Shown here one piece after another: positions 28,500 through 36,690 of a DNA stretch of 64,000 nucleotides. Source of the DNA: Pirellulimonas nuda (GTDB taxonomy: Bacteria > Planctomycetota > Planctomycetia > Pirellulales > Lacipirellulaceae); contig NZ_CP036291.1 of assembly GCF_007750855.1 (NCBI RefSeq), positions 3,534,001 through 3,598,000 on the forward strand, given 5' to 3'. The notes beneath the pieces were generated by a model that was not told the DNA's origin, did not search any database, and saw only the letters and a list, made by a program, of their open reading frames with translations. The position numbers were made by a program, and so were the translations under genes. Positions within the stretch are counted from its first letter, which is position 1. Each line of letters starts with the position of its first letter.

Positions 28500-29999
28500 T
28501 CACACTGGGAGCAATTCGCCCGTCGCTACGCCGACGATGATCCTTCGCACCTCGTCCTTGGAGATCCCAAGCCGCGCGGCCATCGCGACGAGCACCGACT
28601 GCTCGCGCACCGAAAGCTTGCCGTCGGCCAACGCCACCGCAACCATCAGGATAAAACCGTCACGGCTGGCGGCATCTGCCGGGGCCGGGTCGCGTTGGGC
28701 CTCGGCGAAGAGTTTTTGCATGCGGGGCTTGGTGATCCCGTGCTTCTTGCCCCAACGCACCAGCAGGCGGTTCTCCCGCTTGCCGAGTCCGTCCCCGACG
28801 GCGAGCTTGATCAGGTTGGAGAACATCCGCTCGTCGCGCGCGGCGGGCAGCGGCACGGTTGGCGTGCCGCTGGCTTGGGCCAGCCGCTCGTGCTGGTAGT
28901 GATCGACGGCTTCTCGGGCGTGGGTCTGGGCCCGCCGGCTGCCGCGGATCAGCCACCAGGCCCCCGCCGCCACCAGCGCCAACGGCGGACCAAGCGCCCA
29001 TGGGTGGTGGACCATCGCCGAGACCGCCACCACCAGCAAAGAGAGGGCTGCCCCCATCAAAACGCTTAATAGCAGCATCCCCCACCGAGCGATCTGGCCG
29101 AGGACCGGCACGTGGTACAGCAGGTTGGAAAACCGCTCCAGCAAGCCGTAGACGCCCAGCACCACCACGGCCGCGCCGCCCAGCCGTGCGAGCCAGGTCT
29201 CCTTGGCAGAACGCGACTTGAGGACGCCGAGCGCGTGCCGCCGATCCCCGTTGACAAGGTGGTGCAGCACGCCGTCGTTCTTCATCAGGTCGGCGGGCAG
29301 GTAACGTTCGTACAGCAGGGCGGACAGGCGCCCAGGGGACACATCGAACTGCTTGCCGCGCGCCCGCCGGCCGTCCATCTTTCCAAAGTAGGTCGCAACG
29401 GGCGCGTTGGGGACGCCCGTGTAGTCCAAACGTTCGTCCCCAAGCCTGGGATGAGCCAGGTTTCCGCGGACCAAGCACGCGCGCGCCTGCAGCAGGCCCG
29501 CCTGTCGGCCCGCCTGGGTAAGCGGGAGGTCGACCCCCGAAATCGGGACTTTGTCATCCACCAGTTGGACGGCGTCTGGATGGACTTCTAGGTCGCCTAC
29601 CAGGTACTTGGTGGGGAAGAGGGCGCCGCCGCGCAGCGTCTGTTTGACGCCCTGGTTGCGAGCGTTGTCTGGGACCGACGGGCCCCAGCTCAGCTTCCAG
29701 TCTGAGTCGCCGCTCTTGTGCCAGGAGCAGACCGATGCGGCCCGGTCGACGCAGAGGTAGCTGGCGAACGGCTTAACGTAGCGCCCCTCGATCGGGACCT
29801 GGGTGTCGACCTCGCCGGTCAGTGAAAAGGTGTCCACCGCGGCGGCGTCCGCCGCCGATTGCACCACCGGCGCGTCGCGGGCCGCCCGGTAGAAATCGAA
29901 CCGCCCCTCGTTCTCCCAGAGCGCCAGCACACCCGCGACGACAATCGCCGAACCGGTCGCGACCACTTCCCACCGACCGTTCGGTCTCTCTCTTGCCAC
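28500..29999 (-). CDS. TMEM43-like membrane protein with C-terminal TerB-like domain
   Basis: The 499-aa protein has an N-terminal helix (VVATGSAIVVAGVLALW), a large soluble region with LTGEVDTQVPIEGRYV and beta-rich text, and three further membrane helices (about residues 270-365: GGAAVVVLGVYGLL; GMLLLSVLMGAALSLLVVAVSAM; LGPPLALVAAGAWWLI). This matches TMEM43 (DUF1625) layout. Residues about 395-499 (LIKLAVGDGLGKRENRLLVRWG...MVAVALADGKLSVREQSVLVAMA) form a TerB-like helical domain with acidic/DGKLSxRE motifs. I chose the GTG at 29999 because a GGAG lies 8-10 nt upstream; the frame is open further to 30176 but looks non-coding. The function of bacterial TMEM43 proteins is unknown; TerB-like domains are linked to metal-binding stress responses. 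Confidence 0.82.
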   Translation of the reverse strand: MARERPNGRWEVVATGSAIVVAGVLALWENEGRFDFYRAARDAPVVQSAADAAAVDTFSLTGEVDTQVPIEGRYVKPFASYLCVDRAASVCSWHKSGDSDWKLSWGPSVPDNARNQGVKQTLRGGALFPTKYLVGDLEVHPDAVQLVDDKVPISGVDLPLTQAGRQAGLLQARACLVRGNLAHPRLGDERLDYTGVPNAPVATYFGKMDGRRARGKQFDVSPGRLSALLYERYLPADLMKNDGVLHHLVNGDRRHALGVLKSRSAKETWLARLGGAAVVVLGVYGLLERFSNLLYHVPVLGQIARWGMLLLSVLMGAALSLLVVAVSAMVHHPWALGPPLALVAAGAWWLIRGSRRAQTHAREAVDHYQHERLAQASGTPTVPLPAARDERMFSNLIKLAVGDGLGKRENRLLVRWGKKHGITKPRMQKLFAEAQRDPAPADAASRDGFILMVAVALADGKLSVREQSVLVAMAARLGISKDEVRRIIVGVATGELLPV

Positions 30000-30339
30000 C
30001 AGGAGGGTCTCCAAGGGGGACGATAAGAGGGTGCGCCTCTTACAATAGGCGATAGGATCGCAACGGCCGAACGCGACCTGTCCGGTCCCATCGGTTGGAT
30101 CGGGCCCCAGCGCCCAACAACCATCGGCCGGGGCGTTGGCTAGTGGGATCGAAGACCAGCCGCATTGTAGACGCACCGGCCGCCGGCGCCATCAACACGG
30201 TCCGACCCCAGGTCGCAGCCCAGCCGCCGCCCGTCGTGCCGCCTGCCAGGCGAACGGGCTGCCTGCCGCTCGCGGTCAGAACCTCGCGAGTCGATGACGA
30301 TCGTCTCGTGCAGGCGAACAGCGTCGCCAGGCTGATCGT

Positions 30340-30880
30340 CGCGCAGCGCGTCTTGGATTGCCGCGAGCCGTCCTGGACGCCGCCCGCTGCGCCGCCATCC
30401 AGATCACCACTTGGGAAACCTGTAGCGGCAGGCGTTCGCGGACCCGGCTGCACGTCGAGTGACCCGTCGTCGACTCGGTCTGCGTAACGCCAAAGAACTC
30501 TCGCAGGCTGAGTCTGTCGGCGCCCGGCCACGCGATGTCGCTCTGCGAACCGATCCGTTCGAAGCAACCGACCATCAGCATCCGAAAGATAGGACACCGG
30601 CGGGACCGATGGCGGCCCGGGGCGCCCGCCGGCTCATCCTACCGCTCGCAAATTTTCTGGACCTCGCGGTCGAAGCCCGCCTCAGCCAAGAGTCGGTTCG
30701 GCCGCTTGCAGAACGCGCGAACCTGGCTCTTGGCCGGCCGCTGGGCCCTCACCAGCAACACCTCCTGCCCGTCTCAAGCACGCCGTCCCGTCCCCATCGC
30801 CTCCCTCCTGCTTACCTCATGCTTCCGTCGGCGACGCAGCCTTGCGCTAAGGCGCTGGTGCGGGGAGTGGTGATCTTCTT
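30340..30880 (-). pseudogene. Degenerate IS1182-like transposase remnant
   Basis: On the minus strand this segment parallels the left end and 5' third of the IS at 39297-40811. It has the same leader (CTGCGTCGCCGACG, then a start region AGGCGATGGGGAC) and the protein stretch MLMVGCFERIGSQSDIAWPGADRLSLREFFGV, matching MLMVGYFEGIGSQRGIAWRCADSLSLREFLGV. It has several frameshifts and an internal stop, and no catalytic region. The outer terminal repeat is not preserved. Confidence 0.7.
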
Positions 30881-31078
30881 CCGGCTTTTAGGCGAGTCGA
30901 CTCCTTCGAGTGACGTAGGTTTGTAGTGGGGCGCCCCATTCAACGCGGGCCGGCGTTTCGCTTAGTTTTGTCCTGAACCGAAGGTGAGATAGGCCGCCGA
31001 GGCAGCGGGTTTCCCAGCTAGTTCACCGCGCCCGTCAATGCAGGTCGGGAGACACGTCGCTCAGGCAGGTGAGGCGCC

Positions 31079-31726
31079 ATGGACCTTTGGAAGACCCAGC
31101 TCCGGCGGGCGGCGGCGCTGTTCGAAGCGTGCGACGGCCAGCAGCCGATCGCCATGCAATTGACCTGGCGGCCGCTCGGGTCCCCGCTCGGCGCCGCTCC
31201 GCAGCAACTAGACGCCCGCCTGTGTGAGAAGCCGCTGCACTTTCTCAGGCGGTTTGGCGCGGGGTGGGGTCCGCGACTCTCCCATCCGGCCGCCTGGCCT
31301 CCCGGTCTCGACAAGCCCGGGCTGCTGCGGGTGGACCTGTTCGCCCAGGAGCAGGGCGCCGCCGGGAAAGTGGCGCTGGTCACCGCGCTGGAGGCCTCGC
31401 TCAGATCCGCTCAGGCTCTCAGCGGAGCCCCCGGCGACCTGCTGCTGTGGCTGGGATACACCAACCTCCCGCAGGCGAAGCCGGAGGCGTGGCTCGCCGT
31501 GCTTTGGTCGCTTGCTTGGCGTCACGCCACGGGCCCCGGCCTCGCCGCAGACCGCTGCTTTTATCCCTCGGGCGATCAGGGCGACTGCTTCAGACTCCTT
31601 CCGGGGCAATCGCCCGAAGAGGTCCCTCCCTTGTCCGCCGCCATCACCCAAGACGCGTTGTGGCGTTCCTACCTGGGGCATCTCGCCCGGGCGAGCCTCC
31701 GAGCGATCGACGTGCTGCTGCAATGA
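31079..31726 (+). CDS. Hypothetical protein, 215 aa
   Basis: The ATG at 31079 is preceded by a purine-rich CAGGTGAGG. The protein is soluble-looking, with a Trp/Leu-rich centre (LLWLGYTNLPQAKPEAWLAVLWSLAWRHATG) and a helical C-terminus. I recognise no family or catalytic motif. It stands alone between an IS remnant and a gene fragment. Codon use resembles the host chromosome. Confidence 0.55.
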   Translation: MDLWKTQLRRAAALFEACDGQQPIAMQLTWRPLGSPLGAAPQQLDARLCEKPLHFLRRFGAGWGPRLSHPAAWPPGLDKPGLLRVDLFAQEQGAAGKVALVTALEASLRSAQALSGAPGDLLLWLGYTNLPQAKPEAWLAVLWSLAWRHATGPGLAADRCFYPSGDQGDCFRLLPGQSPEEVPPLSAAITQDALWRSYLGHLARASLRAIDVLLQ

Positions 31727-31779
31727 GTGGCACAGCAGCGGTAGTCGCCCCTCCCGCCACGCTTCACGAGGGGCCTGTT

Positions 31780-31985
31780 AAATCCGCTCGTGCGGACCAA
31801 CGCGATCGAGGCCGAGCGGCTGTCGGCCGACGCACGGGTGGTCGTTGGGCAGGGCCGCGGCCGGTACGGCAGCAGCGGTGAGGCGTTCCTCTGGGACGCG
31901 GCGACGTCGGCTGGCAGCCCTTCGCTAGCCCGCATCTCACGGGACGGAGTTCCCGTTCGGCAGCCGCGAAGGCCCTATACGCGAT
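31780..31985 (+). pseudogene. Possible fragment of a HAF-repeat/PEP-CTERM type gene
   Basis: An in-frame stretch reads LSADARVVVGQGRGRYGSSGEAFLWDA, resembling the SADGxVVVGxxxxxxGxEAFxW repeat of extracellular HAF-repeat proteins. Both ends are lost. The remaining text does not follow one frame. Weakly supported. Confidence 0.35.
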
Positions 31986-32786
31986 TCACTTGCCCTTGGT
32001 GGCCTTCGTCGCGATGAACGTGGGGATGTACTCGGAGATTGGCCAGTCCGACCAGCAGTCTTCAAACAACCCCGTGATGGCTAGACCCGCGTCGATCTGC
32101 CCACCGACCTGATCCGTCAGGGTATGGCCAAAACAGAACGGCTCATCGTCGTCACGAAACGCCTGCCGCTGCTCGGAAGAAAGACTGGTCAGATCAGAAT
32201 AGGGGATTCTGTGACAGACTTTGAATTCGCCCTTTTCCAACAGTTGATCGTCGAACAGGTAGACAATCGGACTGACGATACCTGAAAGCAGGTTGGCTCC
32301 TGGCTTCATGACTCGCGCCGCTTCCTTCCACACCGGCAGTACGTTGGGAACAAAGCAGTTGGAGCACGGATGAACGATCAAGTCGAAAGACGCGTTTGCG
32401 AAAGCGGAAAGGTCAGCCATGTCGCCTAGAACCAACTTGATCGCCAAGCCTTCACGGTCGGCCACGAGTTGATCCTGCGCCAATTGAGCTGGCGAATTGT
32501 CGAGCACCGTGACATGGGCTCCAGCCGCCGCGAGGATGGGCGCTTGCTGTCCTCCGCTACCAGCAAGGCAAAGAACCTCGATAGAACTTGCGCGGAAATC
32601 GGGAAACCACGTGTTTGGGACAGATTTCTCCGGCGTGAGAACGATCCGCCAGTCATCCTTTCGGGCCCGCTCGATTTCCTCCGGTGAAACAGGAATCGTC
32701 CAGCGGTTTCTTTTCCGAACCTGGCTGTTCCAAGCCGCACGGTTGTAGGCGACGATGTCATCCGCTGGATCGAGGTTCTGGCTCAT
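31986..32786 (-). CDS. SAM-dependent class I methyltransferase
   Basis: The 266-aa protein shows the Rossmann methyltransferase motifs: motif I VLCLAGSGGQQAPILAAAGA (71-90), acidic end of strand 2 (HVTVLDNS, 91-98), motif II-like LGDMADL (120-126) and motif IV FDLIVHPCSNCF. The closing region is typical of SAM methyltransferases of unknown small-molecule substrate. The start is the ATG at 32786 (MSQNLDPADD); the frame upstream to 33398 reads as non-coding. Its GC content is clearly lower than its neighbours, which suggests horizontal acquisition. No partner gene is adjacent. Confidence 0.88.
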   Translation of the reverse strand: MSQNLDPADDIVAYNRAAWNSQVRKRNRWTIPVSPEEIERARKDDWRIVLTPEKSVPNTWFPDFRASSIEVLCLAGSGGQQAPILAAAGAHVTVLDNSPAQLAQDQLVADREGLAIKLVLGDMADLSAFANASFDLIVHPCSNCFVPNVLPVWKEAARVMKPGANLLSGIVSPIVYLFDDQLLEKGEFKVCHRIPYSDLTSLSSEQRQAFRDDDEPFCFGHTLTDQVGGQIDAGLAITGLFEDCWSDWPISEYIPTFIATKATKGK

Positions 32787-33474
32787 TGGTTTCAGCGTCC
32801 AAGTTGGATGGATCTGATGGGCGATTCTCAGAAGGAATAACGCTGCCAATTGCCCGGCGGCGACCAGCAATTGTCTATTCGTACCCGCCCGGACGCGCCG
32901 CTCGGGTGCACTTGATTGTTGGCCGTTATAACCGAGTCGGATCAGAGCGGAGCCCCGATGACGCCTTCGCCCGGGAAACTGCGTGGTTGAGCTCAGTTCT
33001 GAGACGCGACCCGGATATGTCCGCTGAGGTAAGTTCATCAGCGTGTCGCCTTGGAATCGATCGCTGCCAAGTGCTCGTGGTCCGTGCCGCAACATCCACC
33101 GATCAGGCAGAGTCCACGGAGTCGCCCCGTCGAATTTTGCGTCGAGCTCTACGGCGAGCATGCTCGGGTCGCCACGGCAGAGGACAGGATCGTCACCCAA
33201 CTCGACCGGGCCGTGAATCTCGGTCGCGAAAAGCCCGTCGGCGACGCCCGCAACCCGGTGGCGGCCCAGGACGACTTGCTGGACTGGTCCGACGCCCCGC
33301 GGTGGCGTACGGCGATTGGGACCCACGAACCTCTTTCTGCGCTGCGGGTTCGGCTGGGGGTTTGAGCGGTTCTTACGCCTAGCGGGCCCGCTGCCCACCG
33401 GCGGCAGCCGAGCCGGGGCAGGCGCCGAGGCGGGGAGGCATCGCTAGAGTCGGCGAGGCGAAATCGTCCAGGCT
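32787..33474. other. 690-bp region with no convincing gene
   Basis: It lies upstream of the methyltransferase gene. The minus-strand frame has a protein-like patch near 33090-33260 (LFATEIHGPVELGDDPVL), but no start, stop or family could be fixed. Probably gene debris. Confidence 0.35.
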
Positions 33475-33500
33475 CAAATTTGTTGTTAACAACAAACTTG
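33475..33500. promoter_or_regulatory. 26-bp near-perfect AT-rich palindrome
   Basis: The core TTTGTTGTTAACAACAAA (33479-33496) is an 18-bp perfect palindrome, and the flanks CAAA / CTTG extend it with one mismatch. It is AT-rich in a very GC-rich neighbourhood, 160 bp downstream of the last gene of the Ubl locus. It could be a dimeric repressor operator; I see no gene next to it that it would obviously control. Confidence 0.6.
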
Positions 33501-33659
33501 CCCTCCTCCGGGGGCTAAAAAAAGGGCTCCCCTCAAGCGTGCCCCCCCCTCCCCCGCCGGCCGCGCGGACGCAGCAGCGTCCGAAGCGGCCCGCCGGGAT
33601 TGGAACCGACCGGATCACCCGGCCCTGATCGTGGCGCCCTGCCCTCTGCCTGCCGACCG

Positions 33660-33893
33660 CTACCGCCGCCGCTGCACCCGTCGCCTCGGCGCCGGCCTCG
33701 ACAAGGCCCGCTTCTGCTGCGCGAGCCTGCAACAGGCAAAGACTCCCCCTATCGCGAGCACGACGACCGTCGGCCAGAACGCGGTGGTGAGCAGCACGGA
33801 CAGAACAACGCACGCCCAGAACACAACCGCCCGCGGGGGCGGCCGCGTCCAGAACTCGGGGCGCGAGGCCCCTTGGCTTTCGCTACCCGTCAA
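33660..33893 (-). CDS. Small membrane protein at the end of the Ubl-conjugation locus
   Basis: A TTG start at 33893 is preceded by an AAGGAGG ribosome site six bases upstream, and the gene begins 15 bp after the E1-like gene stops. The 77-aa product has a cytosolic-type N-terminus, a long hydrophobic hairpin (VVFWACVVLSVLLTTAFWPTVVVLAIGGVFA, residues about 24-54) that probably forms two short helices, and a very basic tail (RPAPRRRVQRRR). Unknown family. Position and spacing suggest translation as the last gene of the operon. Confidence 0.65.
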   Translation of the reverse strand: MTGSESQGASRPEFWTRPPPRAVVFWACVVLSVLLTTAFWPTVVVLAIGGVFACCRLAQQKRALSRPAPRRRVQRRR

Positions 33894-33908
33894 GGGTTGC
33901 CTCCTTGG

Positions 33909-34577
33909 CTAAAGGGTTGAAACAGTAAGCTCGCTCGCCAGCAGGCTGAGCGACAGGTCGGCGTCGACCGGCTGCCCTCGCAGCCAGCGGACCAGCTGCG
34001 AGAGCATCAAGCCCGCCGCAATGCTGGCGGCGTAGATCGTCGACCTCGCCGTGCAGGCGCCCGCCTGGGCCTCGCGCTGCGGAAATAGCGATTGGGAGTA
34101 GTGCGCGCGGCTGGCGCCGTCACACGCGGCAAGCACCCGCAGGGTCTCGCCCCGCATCCGCCCGTCGGCCCAGAAGCCGACCAGGCCGCCGCCCCCCCGC
34201 CAGATGGCCGCGCGGGCGTCGATGGAATCGACGCAGCAGAAGGCCGCGTCCCCCAGCCGGGTCGCCGGGCGCCAGCGGTCCTGCACGGCGTCGACGTTGA
34301 CTTCTGGATCGATCGCCAGCACCGCGTCGCGGCAGGCATCCACCTTCCGGCGGCCGATGTCGCCGCGGGCGTACCCCTGGGTGGTCACGTTGCTCGCGTC
34401 GACCTTGTCAAAATCCACCAGCCGCAGCCGGCGCACGCCGAGCGACGCCAGCTGCACCGCGACCTGCCTGCCGACGGCGCCGACGCCGACCACGGAAACA
34501 TCCAGTGCCGCCAGCCTTGCTTGCGGCACCAGCTGCGCCTGCCGCACGAAGCGGTCTTCCTCGGGTTCTGTAAACAT
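33909..34577 (-). CDS. ThiF/E1-like ubiquitin-activating enzyme
   Basis: The 222-aa protein is a compact E1-type adenylating Rossmann enzyme. The ATP loop is GVGAVGR (31-37), the strand-2 acidic pair is VDFDKVD (D55, D57), then [19 protein letters not shown] carries the conserved Arg and Lys, and CCVDSIDAR (114-122) is the strand-5 motif. A Cys in [17 protein letters not shown] corresponds to the C-terminal ThiF region. It lacks the zinc CxxC pairs of MoeB/ThiF. It should adenylate the C-terminus of the Ubl at 36279 and pass it to the E2-like protein. An AAGGAG lies 5 nt before the ATG. Context: between the JAMM peptidase and the small membrane gene. Confidence 0.85.
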   Translation of the reverse strand: MFTEPEEDRFVRQAQLVPQARLAALDVSVVGVGAVGRQVAVQLASLGVRRLRLVDFDKVDASNVTTQGYARGDIGRRKVDACRDAVLAIDPEVNVDAVQDRWRPATRLGDAAFCCVDSIDARAAIWRGGGGLVGFWADGRMRGETLRVLAACDGASRAHYSQSLFPQREAQAGACTARSTIYAASIAAGLMLSQLVRWLRGQPVDADLSLSLLASELTVSTL

Positions 34578-34595
34578 CGGGCTCCTTGGGCTTGG

Positions 34596-35243
34596 TTAGT
34601 CTGGGGGGCAGCTCCAGAGCGCTTCCGCGGCCTCGGGGTCGATCCCGAACAGCCGCTCACCCAGCCCCTCCAGGTCATCCCAGTCGGGCTCGGGCTCGAC
34701 GCAGGCGGCGTACTGGGCGAGCCACGCGGCGTGGTCGCTGCCAGAAAACGGCTCGTCCCACGCGACCCGCACGGGGAGCCGCTGGCTGGCGCCCGGGCCG
34801 GCGCTGACCCCCAGCCGGGCGTACCAGCTCCCGCCGCGGGCCAGGATCGCCATCACGGCCCAGTCGGCCGGCCCGAACACCCGGGCAAACGTCTCTTCGT
34901 CGGTGCCGCTGGGGTGGGGCGAGGCGCCGGGGTGGGTGTGGAACCAGATCCGGCCGAACTGTTGGGGGCTAAGCCCGGCGTCGGCCTGCTGGTCGAAGTA
35001 GTCTGCCACCGCGGCGTCGTCAAACGCTACGCTCACCGCGCTGCACGCCTGCCGGACCGGCGTTACGTCCCGCACCAAGAGCAGGTCCTGGGGGTCCGAG
35101 ACGCCGAAGCAGCCGATCTCGGTCGGGCCCGCGTCACGCAAGAACCTGAGCTTGGCCCACGCGTGGGGCGTCAGCCGCAGCGACCGCCGCCGCTGCGGCT
35201 GGGGGCGCCTCGTCTTCTGACTCTTTCTCTGCAGTACACGCAT
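34596..35243 (-). CDS. JAMM/MPN (JAB) metallopeptidase, deubiquitinase type
   Basis: The 215-aa protein contains a complete JAMM zinc site: the upstream Glu in TEIGCFG (E42) and HTHPGASPHPSGTD, which fits HxHx7SxxD exactly (H102, H104, S112, D115). Such enzymes cleave ubiquitin-like proteins from targets or trim Ubl precursors. I chose the ATG at 35243 because GGAG lies 7 nt upstream; a GTG three bases earlier is less likely. The gene overlaps the 3' end of the E2-like gene by about 110 bp in another frame, and its stop is 18 bp before the E1-like start. Confidence 0.87.
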   Translation of the reverse strand: MRVLQRKSQKTRRPQPQRRRSLRLTPHAWAKLRFLRDAGPTEIGCFGVSDPQDLLLVRDVTPVRQACSAVSVAFDDAAVADYFDQQADAGLSPQQFGRIWFHTHPGASPHPSGTDEETFARVFGPADWAVMAILARGGSWYARLGVSAGPGASQRLPVRVAWDEPFSGSDHAAWLAQYAACVEPEPDWDDLEGLGERLFGIDPEAAEALWSCPPD

Positions 35244-36159
35244 CACAAACTCCGTCGGTTAGGCATTGGTAGCAGCAGGTCCTCTCGCAGTCGCTACAGG
35301 ATTCCAGACACGCCCGGCAGTGTGGCTCGCCGCAGCCCGAGCACTCCCCGCGGCAGCCGTGGCAGAGGCCCTCGCCGCAGCCCTCGCAGGCGCCCGAGCA
35401 GCCGTCGCACACCTCGGCGTCGCAGCGTCCGCACAGCGACCGGTCCTCGTCGTCGACCAGCACGCCGCAGTCGCTGCAGGGGGTCCCGTGCCAGCGGTCG
35501 AGGTCGACGTAAGCGCTCGACGCGTTGTAGGTCTGCAGGATCTGGCGGACGATCAGCACGTAGTCGTACAGCCGCCCCTCGAGGGCGGCCGCCTGCAGCA
35601 CGGGGCCCCCCTCCCCTTCGCACAGCCGGTCCTCGACGACGTGCGGGTGGGTGACGCTGGCGTTGGACCCCGGGGCGTGCGGCTCCATCGCGATGACCAG
35701 CAGCTGGGGCTGGTCGCCGCCGAGCGTGCTCCAATCGAGCGACAGCAAGAACGGGCCGAGAGCGACCCCCTCGAGCGTGATCGGTCCGGTCGCGACCAGC
35801 AGCCGCCGCTGCGGGAGGTTGATCTCGAGCTGCGGGAACTCTTCGTCGATGGCGAGCAGGTCGCGGTAGAGGCCCCCGAGCGTTGGCGCCTGGCACACCC
35901 GCCGCTCGCGGCACAGGCGCTCGGCCTGTGAGGTGGCCGTGACGGCCAGGTCGCGCAGCGCCCGCTCGAGCCGCGGGCGGAGCCGCCTCGAAGCCGCGCG
36001 GTAGTGATGGCGGCAGGCGTGCCGCATCATGCGCGTGAGCCGCGCGACGGCGTCGAGCGGCAGCGGCTCCGCGGGCAGCGGCAGGACGTCTTGGCGGCGG
36101 GCGTAGGTCTCGGCGATCGCCGAGGCGGCCCGCCACAACATCTTCTGGCGTGGGTTCAT
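35134..36159 (-). CDS. E2-like (UBC-fold) domain fused to a multi-CxxC zinc domain
   Basis: The 341-aa protein has a helical N-terminus (1-90), then a region with UBC/E2 layout (about 92-215): beta-rich LEINLPQRRLLVATGPITLEG, a THPHV turn (170-174), and RLCEGEGG with candidate catalytic Cys180, followed by the helix YDYVLIVRQILQTYN. Residues 228-308 hold ten CxxC motifs (CSDC, CGRC, CDGC, CEGC, CHGC, CSGC, CRAC, CSDC, CYQC, CDAC), a treble-clef or RING-like zinc array. The tail is Ala-rich. The expected role is to accept the Ubl thioester from the E1 and, with the zinc part, select targets (E2-E3 fusion). The E2 assignment is by motif and gene context, not by alignment. Confidence 0.72.
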   Translation of the reverse strand: MNPRQKMLWRAASAIAETYARRQDVLPLPAEPLPLDAVARLTRMMRHACRHHYRAASRRLRPRLERALRDLAVTATSQAERLCRERRVCQAPTLGGLYRDLLAIDEEFPQLEINLPQRRLLVATGPITLEGVALGPFLLSLDWSTLGGDQPQLLVIAMEPHAPGSNASVTHPHVVEDRLCEGEGGPVLQAAALEGRLYDYVLIVRQILQTYNASSAYVDLDRWHGTPCSDCGVLVDDEDRSLCGRCDAEVCDGCSGACEGCGEGLCHGCRGECSGCGEPHCRACLESCSDCERTCCYQCLTDGVCDACTAEKESEDEAPPAAAAAVAAADAPRVGQAQVLA

Positions 36160-36278
36160 CGGATGGCCGCTTCGCGGCGGGGCTGGGGGCTAGGGGCTGG
36201 GTAGGCAGTGGCCAGCAAGCAGGCATCCGTGCCCGCCGCTGACCGCTAATGACTAATACCTAAGACCTAACGCCTTCC

Positions 36279-36497
36279 TTAGGCCCCTTCGATCTTCACC
36301 GGCGTGAAGCTGATGCGGTCCCCTTCTTCGAGGACCTGGTCCGCCGGCGCCGGCAAGCGGTTGACGCGGATCAGGTAGTTCTCGGGCCGCGGGTCGCGGA
36401 CCTGCCGCTCGAACAGCTTGCGGACCGACGTGCCGGGCTCGATGTGCACGTAGTCGGCGAAGCCGGCGCCGTCGTTGTTGATGACGAGGATTTTCAC
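36279..36497 (-). CDS. Small ubiquitin-like beta-grasp protein (MoaD/ThiS-like)
   Basis: The 72-aa protein begins at a GTG (36497) and shows the beta-grasp pattern: strand MKILVINN, strand [10 protein letters not shown], helix VRKLFERQV, strand [10 protein letters not shown], then [18 protein letters not shown]. The C-terminus is EGA rather than the usual GG, so it either conjugates through a single Gly-Ala end, is trimmed by one residue by the JAMM peptidase, or has another role. It is the probable modifier of the locus. It is separated from the E2-like gene by a 120-bp G-rich repeat-like gap. Confidence 0.78.
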   Translation of the reverse strand: MKILVINNDGAGFADYVHIEPGTSVRKLFERQVRDPRPENYLIRVNRLPAPADQVLEEGDRISFTPVKIEGA

Positions 36498-36614
36498 TAT
36501 TGGACTCGGGGGTTGGGGGATTGCCGCGGACGCGGTGTGTCGCTGCGCGACGGGGCTGGGGACGGGGACGGGGGGCTAGGGGTTGGCGACTGGGAAAGGC
36601 GTCGACTCGGCACC

Positions 36615-36690
36615 CATCACTCATCACTCATCACTCATCACTCATCACTCATCACTCACAACTCACAACTCACAACTCACAACTCACAAC
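36615..36690. repeat. Two-type heptamer tandem array (TCATCAC then TCACAAC)
   Basis: Five TCATCAC units (36621-36655, plus a partial before) run straight into five TCACAAC units (36656-36690). The array fills the gap between the Ubl gene and the next gene upstream, and the last units encode that gene's final residues and stop. Confidence 0.92.

Noticed and set aside
32787-33398. N-terminal extension of the methyltransferase
   Set aside because: The extra 204 codons are Arg-rich and unlike a folded domain, while MSQNLDPADD is a normal methyltransferase start.
33379-33813. 144-codon minus-strand frame overlapping the small membrane gene
   Set aside because: Low-complexity Ala/Gly/Arg text without a ribosome site; the overlapping TTG frame has a strong one and a clear membrane hairpin.
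36615-36690. CRISPR-like array
   Set aside because: Units are 7 bp with no spacers; it is a simple heptamer tandem repeat.
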